Below are positions 16,842 through 25,569 of a stretch of DNA of 64,000 bases, piece after piece. The notes below the pieces were generated by a model. The model worked only from the letters and a program-made list of their open reading frames with translations, was not told where the DNA came from and made no database searches. Made by a program: the position numbers and the translations under genes. The stretch's first letter is position 1; the number at the start of each line of letters is the position of its first letter. Location of the stretch: assembly GCA_029233925.1 (NCBI GenBank), contig JARGOX010000002.1:124001-188000 (forward strand), in the 5' to 3' direction. Origin of the DNA: Rhizobiaceae bacterium. Lineage in GTDB: Bacteria; Pseudomonadota; Alphaproteobacteria; Rhizobiales; Rhizobiaceae.

Positions 16842-16906
16842 GGGATGTAATACATCTCTTATAGGAAACCAATTGCACTCCGTCAACCTGGGGTGTGTTA
16901 CATCCC
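16842..16906. promoter_or_regulatory. Paired operator-like repeats upstream of the 96-residue gene
   Basis: GATGTAATACATC (16844-16856) is a perfect 13-base palindrome, embedded in GGGATGTAA (16842-16850). The exact reverse complement TTACATCCC recurs at 16898-16906, 47 bases further on, within an imperfect palindrome GGGTGTGTTACATCCC. The two sites start 15 bp upstream of the small gene's ATG and would overlap its promoter. They look like two binding sites for one dimeric regulator. Confidence 0.5.
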
Positions 16907-17297
16907 AGAGGAGGCAAGTTAATGTCATTGATAGGCGTTGGTCGCAAAACGCCTGCCTTCAACCGGAGGCCTTCGTCTGTCTGTGATGACATGGAACCGC
17001 CGTTGTCCTGAATTCCATTGTAAAGCGACGGCGCTTCATCGGATATCGTTGCTTGCAACACCCCAAGTTGAAGCGCATATCTCATGGCTGCCGAATATGG
17101 ATGCAACTGGCCCCCTCCCGGCCTATACTTTTAAAATATGAGTGATTCAAAGTTCAGTTCGAAGATTTGCCACTCCCGACAGTTTCGCCTCACCCAGGAC
17201 CTTTGCTCCGACGGGGCATCCGATCAAAGAGACTGGGGAGGTTTCCGGGGTTTCTCCAGGCGCTTTCGACATCGACAAAGAGAATTAAGGGTACGAC
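16907..17297. other. Intergenic region before the methyltransferase operon
   Basis: About 390 bp without a confidently called gene. An AT-rich block around 17130-17140 (TTTTAAAATATGAG) could be the -10 region of the operon promoter. A 48-codon frame opens with GTG at 17142 and ends with TAA at 17286-17288, finishing '...GVSPGAFDIDKEN'. Its composition resembles the tail of a real protein, so it may be a gene remnant or a short leader peptide. No RNA structure was identified. Confidence 0.3.
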
Positions 17298-20039
17298 ATG
17301 AATGCAGTCGAGATCGAGATGGCCGTATCAGCACTTGCCGAACAACCGTTTGATGCAGATGATTTTCCCTTTGCGTTCCTCCGGGCCTTTGGAAATCCCC
17401 TGGCGACCATCAAGCGCTTGCGCAGTGGCTCGTCCAACAAATCCGACCAGAAGGGCATACTTCAGAGGAACAACATTCATCTGAAGGTTTGCGACGAGGG
17501 TGAAGTCACGAATACCCTGGTGCAGCTCAAGACCAGCCCTGCCACCACCAAAGCCAAGGCCAAATTCGTACTGGCGACGGATGGCAGCGATCTCGAAGCC
17601 GAAGATCTGACCTCAGGCGAAACGATTGCTTGCGCCTACAAGGACTTTCCCGATCACTTCGGCTTTTTCCTGCCACTGGCAGGGATCAGCACCGTCAAGC
17701 AAATTCGCGAGAGCGCCTTTGACATCAAGGCGACCGGCCGCCTCAACCGGCTCTATCTCGAGTTGCTAAAGGACAATCCCGAATGGGGCACGGCGGAACG
17801 GCGTCATGACATGAACCACATCATGGCGCGGCTGATCTTCTGCTTCTTTGCCGAAGACACCGACATTTTCACAGCGCCGGGCATGTTCACCGGCACGATC
17901 GAGCGGATGAGCGAGAAAGACAGTTCCAACACCCATGCGGTGATCAGCGAGCTCTTCCGCGCCATGAACACAAGGCCCGATGGTCGCCCAGCGGCAGGCA
18001 TTGCCCGCTGGGCAATGGCCTTTCCCTATGTGAATGGTGGGCTGTTCTCTGGTGGAACGGATGTGCCGCACTTCAGCAGGATTGCACGCGCCTACCTGAT
18101 CCACATCGGCAGCCTCGATTGGACAAAGATCAACCCTGACATTTTCGGCTCGATGATCCAGGCCGTTGCCGATGACGAAGAGCGCGGCGCGCTCGGCATG
18201 CACTATACGAGCGTGCCGAATATTCTGAAGGTGCTCAATCCGCTCTTCCTTGATGATTTGCATGAGAAGCTTGAGGAGGCCGGAGACAATCCGCGCAAGC
18301 TTTTGAACCTGCGCAATCGCATCGCCAAGATCAGGGTTTTTGATCCGGCCTGCGGATCGGGCAACTTCCTTGTGATCGCTTATAAGGAAATGCGCGCGAT
18401 CGAGGCTGAGATCAACGTACGGCGTGATGAAACTGACCGGCGTACGGAAATTCCACTGACCAACTATCGCGGGATCGAGTTGCGCGACTTTCCGGCCGAG
18501 ATCGCGCGGCTGGCGTTGATCATCGCCGAATATCAGTGCGACGTGACCTATCGCGGACAGAAAGAGGCTCTGGCCGAATTTCTGCCGCTTGATGCCAAGA
18601 ACTGGATCACATGTGGTAACGCTCTGCGGCTCGATTGGCTCAGCATCTGTCCACCCACGGGAACGGGCGTGAAGCATCATGCTGAGGACTTGTTCATGTC
18701 GCCACTCGACCAGGCGCAGATCGACTTCGAGAATGAGGGGGGTGAAACCTACATTTGTGGAAACCCTCCATTTGCAGGTCAAAAGAAGAAAACAAAAGAA
18801 CAGCGTGACGACATGGCACAAGTGATGCTGGCGGTTGTAAAGAAGTTTGGAGAACTTGACTACGTTTGCCCATTTTTTGTCAAAGCCAGCCAATACTTGA
18901 AACGCACCAAGGGGGCAGCAGCATTTGTTTCGACAAACTCAATCGTTCAAGGCCGTCAGGTTCCAGTTTTGTGGCCATCCATATTGGAGGGAGGGCTAGA
19001 AATAATTTTTGGGCATAGGTCGTTTCTTTGGAAAAACAGCGCAACCAAAAATGCTTCTGTATACTGTGTTGTGGTTGGGCTGGGATACAATTGGCAAAGA
19101 AAAAAATACATTTATGAAGGTGACGAACGAAAAGAAGTTAGCTCAATAAACGGATACCTAACACCGGGCTCAACTGTTGGAATCGTAAAGAGAAAAACAC
19201 CCCTTTCAAAAGACCTCCAGCCAATGAAATCTGGCAACATGCCTTTGGATAATGGCAATCTCTTGCTATCACTAAACGAGACGCGCCAGCTCTTAACCGA
19301 CTACCCTAGCTCCGAAAAATTCATCAAACCTATTGTAGGTGCCAAAGAAATCAACCAAGGCCTACAAAGATACTGCTTGTGGATTGGTGACCACGACGTT
19401 GGTGAAGCTACAACCATACCACCAATTGCTGAACGGTTGCATGAATGTAGACTATTTAGGGAATCTTCAAGCGCGCCGGAGTTAGCAGGAGCACCACACG
19501 CATTTCGTGACAGGCATAAACAGGCAGAGAGTGTCATACTTCTACCCAATTTATCGTCTGAGCGCAGGCGTTTTAGGGTACCTATAATTGGGTCAAAGGA
19601 TATCGTTGCAACGAACCTTGCGTTAGCTATCTACGATGGAGAAATATTTCAGGTTTCAATCTTAGCAAGCCGAATGCACCATTTGTGGGTTGAAGCGGTG
19701 TGTGGAAAATTCAAGCAAGATTTCCGTTATTCGAATGATCTGGGCTGGCATACATTTCCACTCCCAAAGCTGCTCGATTCACAGAAAACAGCGCTAACCA
19801 AATGCTCAGAGGAGCTCCTGTTAGTTAGAGAACAGTCGTTCCCCGCATGTTTAAACGATCTTTATAACTCATCAGATGATGACGACCGCATGCCCGCCGA
19901 CCTGAGAGCCACCCATGATCGTAACGACGAGATGCTTGAGCGCATCTACATCGGTCGTCGCTTTCGCAACGACACCGAACGGTTGGAAAAGCTCTTTGAA
20001 CTCTATTCTAAGATGACCAAACTGAAGCAGGTAGCTTGA
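17298..20039 (+). CDS. MmeI-type class I SAM-dependent DNA adenine methyltransferase, no visible nuclease domain
   Basis: A 913-residue modification enzyme with the MmeI-like order: N-terminal domain (1-160), helical spacer (165-300), gamma-class N6-adenine methyltransferase core (300-560) and a target-recognition plus C-terminal region. Motif X 'GMHYTS' is at 300-305, motif I 'FDPACGSGNF' at 348-357 and motif IV 'GNPPF' at 488-492. Full type IIL enzymes such as MmeI carry an N-terminal PD-(D/E)XK nuclease (D...ExK). No such motif is visible here; residues 20-130 instead read 'FAFLRAFGNP...KFVLATDG...DHFGFFLPLAGI'. DNA from about 18770 to 19860 is clearly more AT-rich than the flanks, suggesting an exchanged recognition domain. 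It is the first gene of a four-gene operon. Confidence 0.85.
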   Translation: MNAVEIEMAVSALAEQPFDADDFPFAFLRAFGNPLATIKRLRSGSSNKSDQKGILQRNNIHLKVCDEGEVTNTLVQLKTSPATTKAKAKFVLATDGSDLEAEDLTSGETIACAYKDFPDHFGFFLPLAGISTVKQIRESAFDIKATGRLNRLYLELLKDNPEWGTAERRHDMNHIMARLIFCFFAEDTDIFTAPGMFTGTIERMSEKDSSNTHAVISELFRAMNTRPDGRPAAGIARWAMAFPYVNGGLFSGGTDVPHFSRIARAYLIHIGSLDWTKINPDIFGSMIQAVADDEERGALGMHYTSVPNILKVLNPLFLDDLHEKLEEAGDNPRKLLNLRNRIAKIRVFDPACGSGNFLVIAYKEMRAIEAEINVRRDETDRRTEIPLTNYRGIELRDFPAEIARLALIIAEYQCDVTYRGQKEALAEFLPLDAKNWITCGNALRLDWLSICPPTGTGVKHHAEDLFMSPLDQAQIDFENEGGETYICGNPPFAGQKKKTKEQRDDMAQVMLAVVKKFGELDYVCPFFVKASQYLKRTKGAAAFVSTNSIVQGRQVPVLWPSILEGGLEIIFGHRSFLWKNSATKNASVYCVVVGLGYNWQRKKYIYEGDERKEVSSINGYLTPGSTVGIVKRKTPLSKDLQPMKSGNMPLDNGNLLLSLNETRQLLTDYPSSEKFIKPIVGAKEINQGLQRYCLWIGDHDVGEATTIPPIAERLHECRLFRESSSAPELAGAPHAFRDRHKQAESVILLPNLSSERRRFRVPIIGSKDIVATNLALAIYDGEIFQVSILASRMHHLWVEAVCGKFKQDFRYSNDLGWHTFPLPKLLDSQKTALTKCSEELLLVREQSFPACLNDLYNSSDDDDRMPADLRATHDRNDEMLERIYIGRRFRNDTERLEKLFELYSKMTKLKQVA

Positions 20040-20041
20040 CG

Positions 20042-21013
20042 ATGGATCAAGTTAACAATTTTTGGACCACTGATACGTCCGTTCTTTTTACCTCCTTTTG
20101 GGGATGGTCGCCGGAAACATGGGGCACGGTTGGCTGGTCTAACACACGTGGCTTAACCCGGCGTATGAACCTTCTGAAGGAGATGACAGACCCTTTCATC
20201 ACGGTCTGTTATGTTACGAGTAACAAGACTTATATTGACCCTGCTCTCAAGGGCATGATCGCAGGTTTTTATCTTGTCAGCCATGAAACTGGTGACAGGG
20301 ACCAATTTACACATCCTATCCATCACGACCTCGATCCGGAAAAATGGCGCCATTCACTAAAATCATTGCGGGCATTTAGCTATCTGCCGGAGTACCGTTT
20401 AAGTGTTTCGGATTTAAACCCAGCGCTTCTGAATCGAGCGCTCTCCGTTTCGGCAATGGGCGAGATCATCTCCGATCCTCACCAAATTAAGCTATTGCGC
20501 GATACACCATGGGTTGAGGTGGACGTTTATCAACCGCCCTTCGTACAGTGGCAAGGGGGGCTGAACAGCGAGCAACAAACAGGAAAAGTGCGTGCAGGAC
20601 CTGAAAACATAGGCGGGTATCAGGTTCCGCACCATACCGATGGCTTGTCCCGCGAGCTTTATGTCCTTCATCTTTCAGGCGATGCGGATGCTTATTTGGG
20701 TAGGTCTTCTGACAATCGATCGATTTATAAAATTGGCCTTTCAGTCAGCCCAGAAATACGTCGACAATCATTCCAGAAGTCCATGCCTCGTGGAGCATTT
20801 CACTGGCGGATTGAAAAGACAACCTCCAAGCCCGGCCATGCAGCGTGCCTTTCTTTTTTTGCTGCGGTGGCAGGTGAGAATGCGATGAAAGACTATCTCG
20901 CTGCGTGTGCCGAATGGTTGGGAGGAGAGTTCTACCTCGCGACAGCACACCAGATTGAGGAAGCCTGGCAGCAGGGCAATTTTGCAGCGAAAGAATATAA
21001 AGATGAATACTAA
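20042..21013 (+). CDS. Unknown N-terminal domain fused to a GIY-YIG/T5orf172-like nuclease domain
   Basis: A 323-residue protein. Residues 204-300 contain 'ELYVLHLSG' (205-213), 'YKIGLSVSPEIRRQS' (229-243) and a downstream helix with Glu279. This is the order of the two-part Y...YxIG strand motif, Arg helix and catalytic Glu of GIY-YIG/T5orf172 nucleases. The first 165 residues ('FWGWSPETWGTVGW', 'PFITVCYVTSNKTYIDPALKGMIAGFYLV') form a separate domain, with a faint likeness to PUA/EVE-type modified-base readers that I cannot confirm. The ATG is 3 bp after the methyltransferase stop; a TTG at 20036 would overlap it. The DNA is more AT-rich than the helicase gene that follows. Confidence 0.72.
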   Translation: MDQVNNFWTTDTSVLFTSFWGWSPETWGTVGWSNTRGLTRRMNLLKEMTDPFITVCYVTSNKTYIDPALKGMIAGFYLVSHETGDRDQFTHPIHHDLDPEKWRHSLKSLRAFSYLPEYRLSVSDLNPALLNRALSVSAMGEIISDPHQIKLLRDTPWVEVDVYQPPFVQWQGGLNSEQQTGKVRAGPENIGGYQVPHHTDGLSRELYVLHLSGDADAYLGRSSDNRSIYKIGLSVSPEIRRQSFQKSMPRGAFHWRIEKTTSKPGHAACLSFFAAVAGENAMKDYLAACAEWLGGEFYLATAHQIEEAWQQGNFAAKEYKDEY

Positions 21014-23054
21014 ATCAGTCCCCTCCGTATCCGTCACCTACGCCCAGAATGGCAGCTCGACCAAATCAAACGAGCTTGGCATGCGCGAAATGCAGGAGGA
21101 GGCTTACGAAAAGCGTGGCGAGCAATATCTTCTGATCAAGTCGCCGCCCGCCTCCGGCAAGAGCCGCGCGCTGATGTTCATTGCGCTCGACAAACTGCAC
21201 AATCAGGGCATCAAGCAGGCGATCATAGCGGTGCCGGAAAAATCGATTGGATCGAGTTTCAATGACGAGCCGCTCAGCACTTTCGGCTTTTGGGCGGATT
21301 GGCAGGTTGCGCCAAAATGGAACCTGTGCAACTCACCGGGTACGGACGGCGGGAAGGTAAAATCGGTCGCAGCATTCCTTGAGAGCAGTGATCAGATACT
21401 TGTGTGTACCCATGCCACCTTTCGCTTTGCCGTGGAAAAACTTGGGGTGGAGGCTTTTGACGATCGGCTGATTGCCGTCGACGAGTTCCACCACGTTTCG
21501 GCGAGCGAAGACAGCATCCTGGGCAAGCAGCTCAACGACTTCATAGCGCGCGATCGCGTTCATGTCGTGGCGATGACCGGCAGCTATTTTCGCGGCGATG
21601 CTGTTCCCATTTTGTTGCCCGAGAACGAGGCAAAATTTGATACATATACCTACACCTATTATCAGCAGTTGAACGGCTATAAATACCTGAAAACGCTTGA
21701 TATCGGTTATTTCTTCTACTCCGGTTCCTATGCCGACGACATCCTGAAGGTGCTTGATCCGGGCGAGAAGACGATCCTGCATATCCCCAATGTGAATGCC
21801 CGTGAGAGCACGAAGGACAAGCACAAGGAGGTCGAGCACATCATCGACTCTTTGGGCGACTGGCAGGGCACAGATCCGAAGACCGGCTTTCAGCTTGTGA
21901 AGACACCTGAAGGGCGGATTTTGAAGATCGCCGATCTGGTGGATGATGAGGCCATCAAGCGCGACAGGGTTTCGACTGCACTGAAAGACCCCACACAGAA
22001 GAACAACCGCGATCATGTGGACATCATCATCGCCCTTGGAATGGCCAAGGAGGGCTTTGACTGGATCTGGTGTGAACATGCGCTGACAATCGGCTATCGG
22101 GCGAGCCTGACAGAGATCGTGCAGATCATCGGGCGCACGACCCGCGATGCCGAAGGCAAAAGCCGCGCCCGGTTCACCAATCTGATTGCCGAGCCGGATG
22201 CAGCAGAAGCGGCCGTCACTGAAGCGGTCAACGATACGCTGAAGGCCATTGCCGCCAGTCTGCTGATGGAGCAGGTTCTTGCCCCGCGCTTCAACTTCAC
22301 CCCGAAGAGCCCCGCGAGCGGGCCGGTTGAGGGTTTTGACTATGGTGAGGGCGGCTATGATTATGAAAAAACGAATGTCGGCTTCAATGAGGAAAGCGGC
22401 CAGTGCCAGATCGAGATCAAGGGGCTGGCCGAGCCGAAGAGCAAGGAGGCCGCGCGCATTTGCCAGGAAGATTTGAACGAGGTCATCACCGCTTTTGTTC
22501 AGGACAAGACGACGATCGAGCGCGGGCTTTTCGATGAAGAGCTTGTGCCTGAAGAGCTGACTCAGGTGCGTATGGGCAAGATTGTCGGGGCACGTTTCCC
22601 CGAGCTTGATGCCGAGGATCAAGAGGCTGTGCGCCAACATGCAATAGCCGCCTTGAATTTGACGCAGAAGGCAAAGGAAGCTGCTCTATCCACTCCGGAC
22701 GGCGGGCAGGCGCGCAGCAATACGGCGCTGATAGACGGCGTGCGGAAATATGCGATGGATGTGCGCGAGCTGGACATCGACCTGATCGACCGGATCAATC
22801 CGTTCGGCGAGGCCTATGCGATCCTCGCCAAGACCATGAGCGAAGCAAGTCTCAAACAGGTTGCCGCCGTGATCTCGGCAAAGAAGGTGCAACTCAGCCC
22901 GGAAGAGGCCCGAGATCTGGCCCGGCGCGCCGTAAGGTTCAAGCAGGAACGCGGACGGCTTCCGTCGATCACATCGCCCGATGCCTGGGAGAAGAAAATG
23001 GCCGAAGGCGTGGCCTACCTGGCGCGCATGAAGCAAGAGGCTGGCAATGGCTAA
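21003..23054 (+). CDS. SF2 DExH-box helicase of the defence operon
   Basis: A 683-residue superfamily 2 helicase/ATPase. It has a Q-motif-like 'GMREMQEEAY' (26-35), Walker A 'SPPASGKSRA' (47-56), Walker B 'AVDEFHH' (158-164), motif III-like 'MTGSYF' (191-196) and motif VI 'QIIGRTTRD' (near 380). The C-terminal 250 residues are helical and unassigned. The ATG at 21003 overlaps the previous stop by 11 bp, and its own stop overlaps the next gene by 8 bp, so the four products are probably made together. Such helicases translocate on or remodel DNA in restriction and other defence complexes. Absence of its own nuclease domain suggests the GIY-YIG proteins provide cleavage. Confidence 0.82.
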   Translation: MNTKSVPSVSVTYAQNGSSTKSNELGMREMQEEAYEKRGEQYLLIKSPPASGKSRALMFIALDKLHNQGIKQAIIAVPEKSIGSSFNDEPLSTFGFWADWQVAPKWNLCNSPGTDGGKVKSVAAFLESSDQILVCTHATFRFAVEKLGVEAFDDRLIAVDEFHHVSASEDSILGKQLNDFIARDRVHVVAMTGSYFRGDAVPILLPENEAKFDTYTYTYYQQLNGYKYLKTLDIGYFFYSGSYADDILKVLDPGEKTILHIPNVNARESTKDKHKEVEHIIDSLGDWQGTDPKTGFQLVKTPEGRILKIADLVDDEAIKRDRVSTALKDPTQKNNRDHVDIIIALGMAKEGFDWIWCEHALTIGYRASLTEIVQIIGRTTRDAEGKSRARFTNLIAEPDAAEAAVTEAVNDTLKAIAASLLMEQVLAPRFNFTPKSPASGPVEGFDYGEGGYDYEKTNVGFNEESGQCQIEIKGLAEPKSKEAARICQEDLNEVITAFVQDKTTIERGLFDEELVPEELTQVRMGKIVGARFPELDAEDQEAVRQHAIAALNLTQKAKEAALSTPDGGQARSNTALIDGVRKYAMDVRELDIDLIDRINPFGEAYAILAKTMSEASLKQVAAVISAKKVQLSPEEARDLARRAVRFKQERGRLPSITSPDAWEKKMAEGVAYLARMKQEAGNG

Positions 23055-24261
23055 AAATTTCACACCAGAAGATGATGCACTGCTGGCCGAGCTTGGCGTT
23101 GAAATAGAGACAAGAAAAACCGTGAGCCGCACGCCGCGTGAAGAACGGATCATTGCCGGCTTTGAAGAGATACAGCGCTTTGTCGAGGAACACGGCCATG
23201 CACCGCGGCATGGGGAGGATCGCGACATTTTCGAGCGTCTCTATGCCGTTCGACTGGATCGAATTCGCGCGCTACAGGAATGCCGTGATCTGGTTGAGCC
23301 GCTCGACCATCAGGGACTATTGGCGGCGGCCGGACAGACGGTGCAGACTGACCCCGACGCACTCGATGATGATGCCTTGTTGGCCGAGCTTGGAATCGAA
23401 ATGGAAGCGCCGCCGATCACAGAGCTGAAACACGTGCGATCGACAGCTGAAAAGAAGGCTGCCGAAGAGATTGCGAACCGTGAAAAATGTCAGGATTTCG
23501 ACACCTTCAAACCGATCTTCGAGCGGGTACAAAAGGAGCTGAATAGCGGCTTGCGTGAGACGCGCAACATCCGAAGAGATGCAGGCTTTCTGAAAGCCGA
23601 CATCAAAGCAGGTGAGTTTTTTATTCTCAGTGGCCAAACGCTCTACATTGCTTCGGTAGGTGAGCCAATCCGCGCACCCAATGGTGAATTTGACGCCAGA
23701 TTGCGCGTTATTTATTCGAACGGGACAGAAAGCAATATTCTGCTCAGGTCTCTTCAGCGAGCGCTTTATAAAGACGAAACAAGCCGGATCATCACTGATC
23801 CGAGCAGCCCAGGCCCCTTGTTTTCTGATCAGACCATCGACGGCGACGAGGCCAGCGGGACGATCTATGTGCTGCGGAGCAAGGCCGATCATCCGTTAGT
23901 CGCGGAAAACCGGGACCTTGTCCACAAAATCGGCGTAACCAACATGGACGTGGAAAAGCGCATCGCAGGAGCGCACAATCAACCGACGTTTCTGATGGCC
24001 AATGTCGAAATTGTTGCGACCTACGAGCTCTACAACATCAACCGCACAAAGCTGGAAAATCTGATTCACCGCATCTTCGAACCCGCGCGTCTTGAGATCG
24101 AGGTCATGGATCGCTTCGGGCGACCTGTCATGCCTCGTGAATGGTTTCTTGTGCCGGTTTTTGTAATCAAGGAAGCGGTCGAGAAGATCAAGGACGGGTC
24201 GATTTCCAATTACTTCTATGACCCGCAAGGGGCGTGTTTGAAACTGCGCCAGGAAGTCTGA
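23047..24261 (+). CDS. GIY-YIG nuclease family protein (T5orf172 domain) with duplicated N-terminal motif
   Basis: A 404-residue protein. Residues 272-372 carry the T5orf172 form of the GIY-YIG fold: 'TIYVLRS' (272-278), 'HKIGVTNMDVEKRIAG' (293-308), a helix with Glu337 ('LENLIHRIF') as probable metal-binding catalytic residue, and 'EWFLVP' near the end. The N-terminal 130 residues contain the same short motif twice, 'DDALLAELGVE' (9-19) and 'DDALLAELGIE' (108-118), probably a duplicated docking helix. It overlaps the helicase stop by 8 bp and ends the operon. Proposed role: the nuclease of a split modification/restriction system. Active-site residues appear intact, but activity is inferred. 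Confidence 0.82.
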   Translation: MAKNFTPEDDALLAELGVEIETRKTVSRTPREERIIAGFEEIQRFVEEHGHAPRHGEDRDIFERLYAVRLDRIRALQECRDLVEPLDHQGLLAAAGQTVQTDPDALDDDALLAELGIEMEAPPITELKHVRSTAEKKAAEEIANREKCQDFDTFKPIFERVQKELNSGLRETRNIRRDAGFLKADIKAGEFFILSGQTLYIASVGEPIRAPNGEFDARLRVIYSNGTESNILLRSLQRALYKDETSRIITDPSSPGPLFSDQTIDGDEASGTIYVLRSKADHPLVAENRDLVHKIGVTNMDVEKRIAGAHNQPTFLMANVEIVATYELYNINRTKLENLIHRIFEPARLEIEVMDRFGRPVMPREWFLVPVFVIKEAVEKIKDGSISNYFYDPQGACLKLRQEV

Positions 24262-24365
24262 CAAAAAGCCGCAAAGGCCGGATAGATTCAGTGATGGGAT
24301 TTTCAGGAACTACTGGCGATAATCACGCCCGGACCCAATCTGATCACCCAACCGGAGGCCTTCGC

Positions 24366-25520
24366 ATGGACTACGCAAAAAAATTCATCGTCAAGCCTGG
24401 CGTAAGGGTCCGGCTGGCGGATATTGATCCGGCGGATACGGCTGATCAGAAGTCTCACAGCAAGGCAAAGCCGCTGACCAAGGACTATCTGAAACGGCTG
24501 GCCGCCCTGCAATACCGGCTCTATGCGGATGGCAACCGGTCTTTGCTGGTCGTGCTGCAGGGGCTTGATGCCGGTGGCAAGGATGGGGTCATCCGGCATG
24601 TGTTCAGCCGCATGAATCCGCAAGGAACATCCGTTGCCTGTTTCAAGCAGCCCAGCAGAGAGGAGCTCTCCCACGATTTTCTGTGGCGTATCCACAAGCG
24701 CACGCCCGCCAAGGGCGAGGTCGTGGTGTTCAACCGGTCGCATTATGAGGATGTTCTCGTCGTGCGGGTGCGCGATCTGGTGCCGGAAGACATGTGGTCA
24801 TCGCGGTTTGAACTGATCAACCGGTTTGAGGAATTGCTGGCCCAGGGCGGCACAAAAATCCTGAAATTCTATCTGCATATCTCACCGGAGGAGCAGCTCG
24901 AGCGGTTTCGCCGACGGCTCGAAGACGAAACCCGGCACTGGAAAATCAGTGAAAGCGATTTGAGCGTTTCATGACCAAATGGAATCATTTGACCGAATCG
25001 ATTTTGGTTGCTGATTAGGCGACTTGCGCGCGGTGGTGTTGCCCACCATAAGCACAAGTCAACGCGAGCAGCGGGCAAAATCGATCGGCCCTCTCTGCGA
25101 CGGATTGAAAGTGCATTCTTTCTTCAATGGGTGGGGAAAGCCGGCCCATCGGCTACGTTGCGCCGCTTGCCCGATGCACCACATCGCGCTGCGCGACGCG
25201 CCTTGCCGAGTGAACCGGTTTTCCGCCATCAAATGTTTCCATTTGATCATGAAACGCTCAATCAGGAACGCAAATTCTGGCCTCAATATATGGAGGCCTA
25301 TGAGGATGTATTGGCAAAGACCAGCACCCAAGACTCACCCTGGTTCGTGATCCCGTCAAACAACAAGTGGTTTCGCAACCTGGCCATTGCCCAGATCATC
25401 ACCAAGACAATGGACGACATGAATCTGCAATTGCCGCCAACCCATGTGGATCTGCGCGACATAGAGCGCCACTATCACGCGGCGAAGCAGAAGGCCGATG
25501 CGGGTGAAAAGGACACGTGA
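24366..25520 (+). pseudogene. ppk2: Polyphosphate kinase 2 gene interrupted by a 300-bp element
   Basis: The first part (24366-24960) encodes a PPK2 N-terminus with Walker A 'GLDAGGKDG', the lid-adjacent 'RIHKRTPAKGEVVVFNRSHYEDVLVVRV' and 'RLEDETRHWKISESD'. It then runs into a stop at about 24972. The missing C-terminus resumes in the same frame after 25260 ('QERKFWPQYMEAYEDVLAKTSTQDSPWFVIPSNNKWFRNLAIAQII'). Removing exactly 24961-25260 gives a 284-codon frame reading SESDYQERKFW across the join, which fits the family. PPK2 transfers phosphate between polyphosphate and nucleotides. A GGAGG site precedes the ATG. As it stands the gene should give a truncated protein lacking the last third. Confidence 0.85.
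24961..25260. mobile_element. 300-bp MITE-like element with 32-bp terminal inverted repeats
   Basis: The left end starts TGAGCGTTTCATGA and the right end is TCATGAAACGCTCA, perfect complements for 14 bp. The repeat extends to 32 bp with two mismatches, covering 24961-24992 and 25229-25260. The interior has no transposase frame. The element lies inside ppk2, introduces stop codons and is exactly 300 bp, so excision restores the frame. No target-site duplication is apparent at the joins (GATT before, ATCAGG after). It looks like a non-autonomous transposable element mobilised by an enzyme encoded elsewhere. No second copy was noticed in this window. Confidence 0.75.
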
Positions 25521-25569
25521 GCTGGTCGGGATGGCGAGAACGCCAATCCCGTTTGTTTTCATATTGTGA

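Noticed and set aside
17766-18893. Long open frame on the minus strand opposite the methyltransferase
   Set aside because: It has no family pattern and mirrors the codon structure of the strongly conserved methyltransferase on the plus strand.
21333-22640. 435-codon open frame on the minus strand opposite the helicase
   Set aside because: It is a shadow of the helicase gene; the plus-strand product has all the helicase motifs and this one has none.
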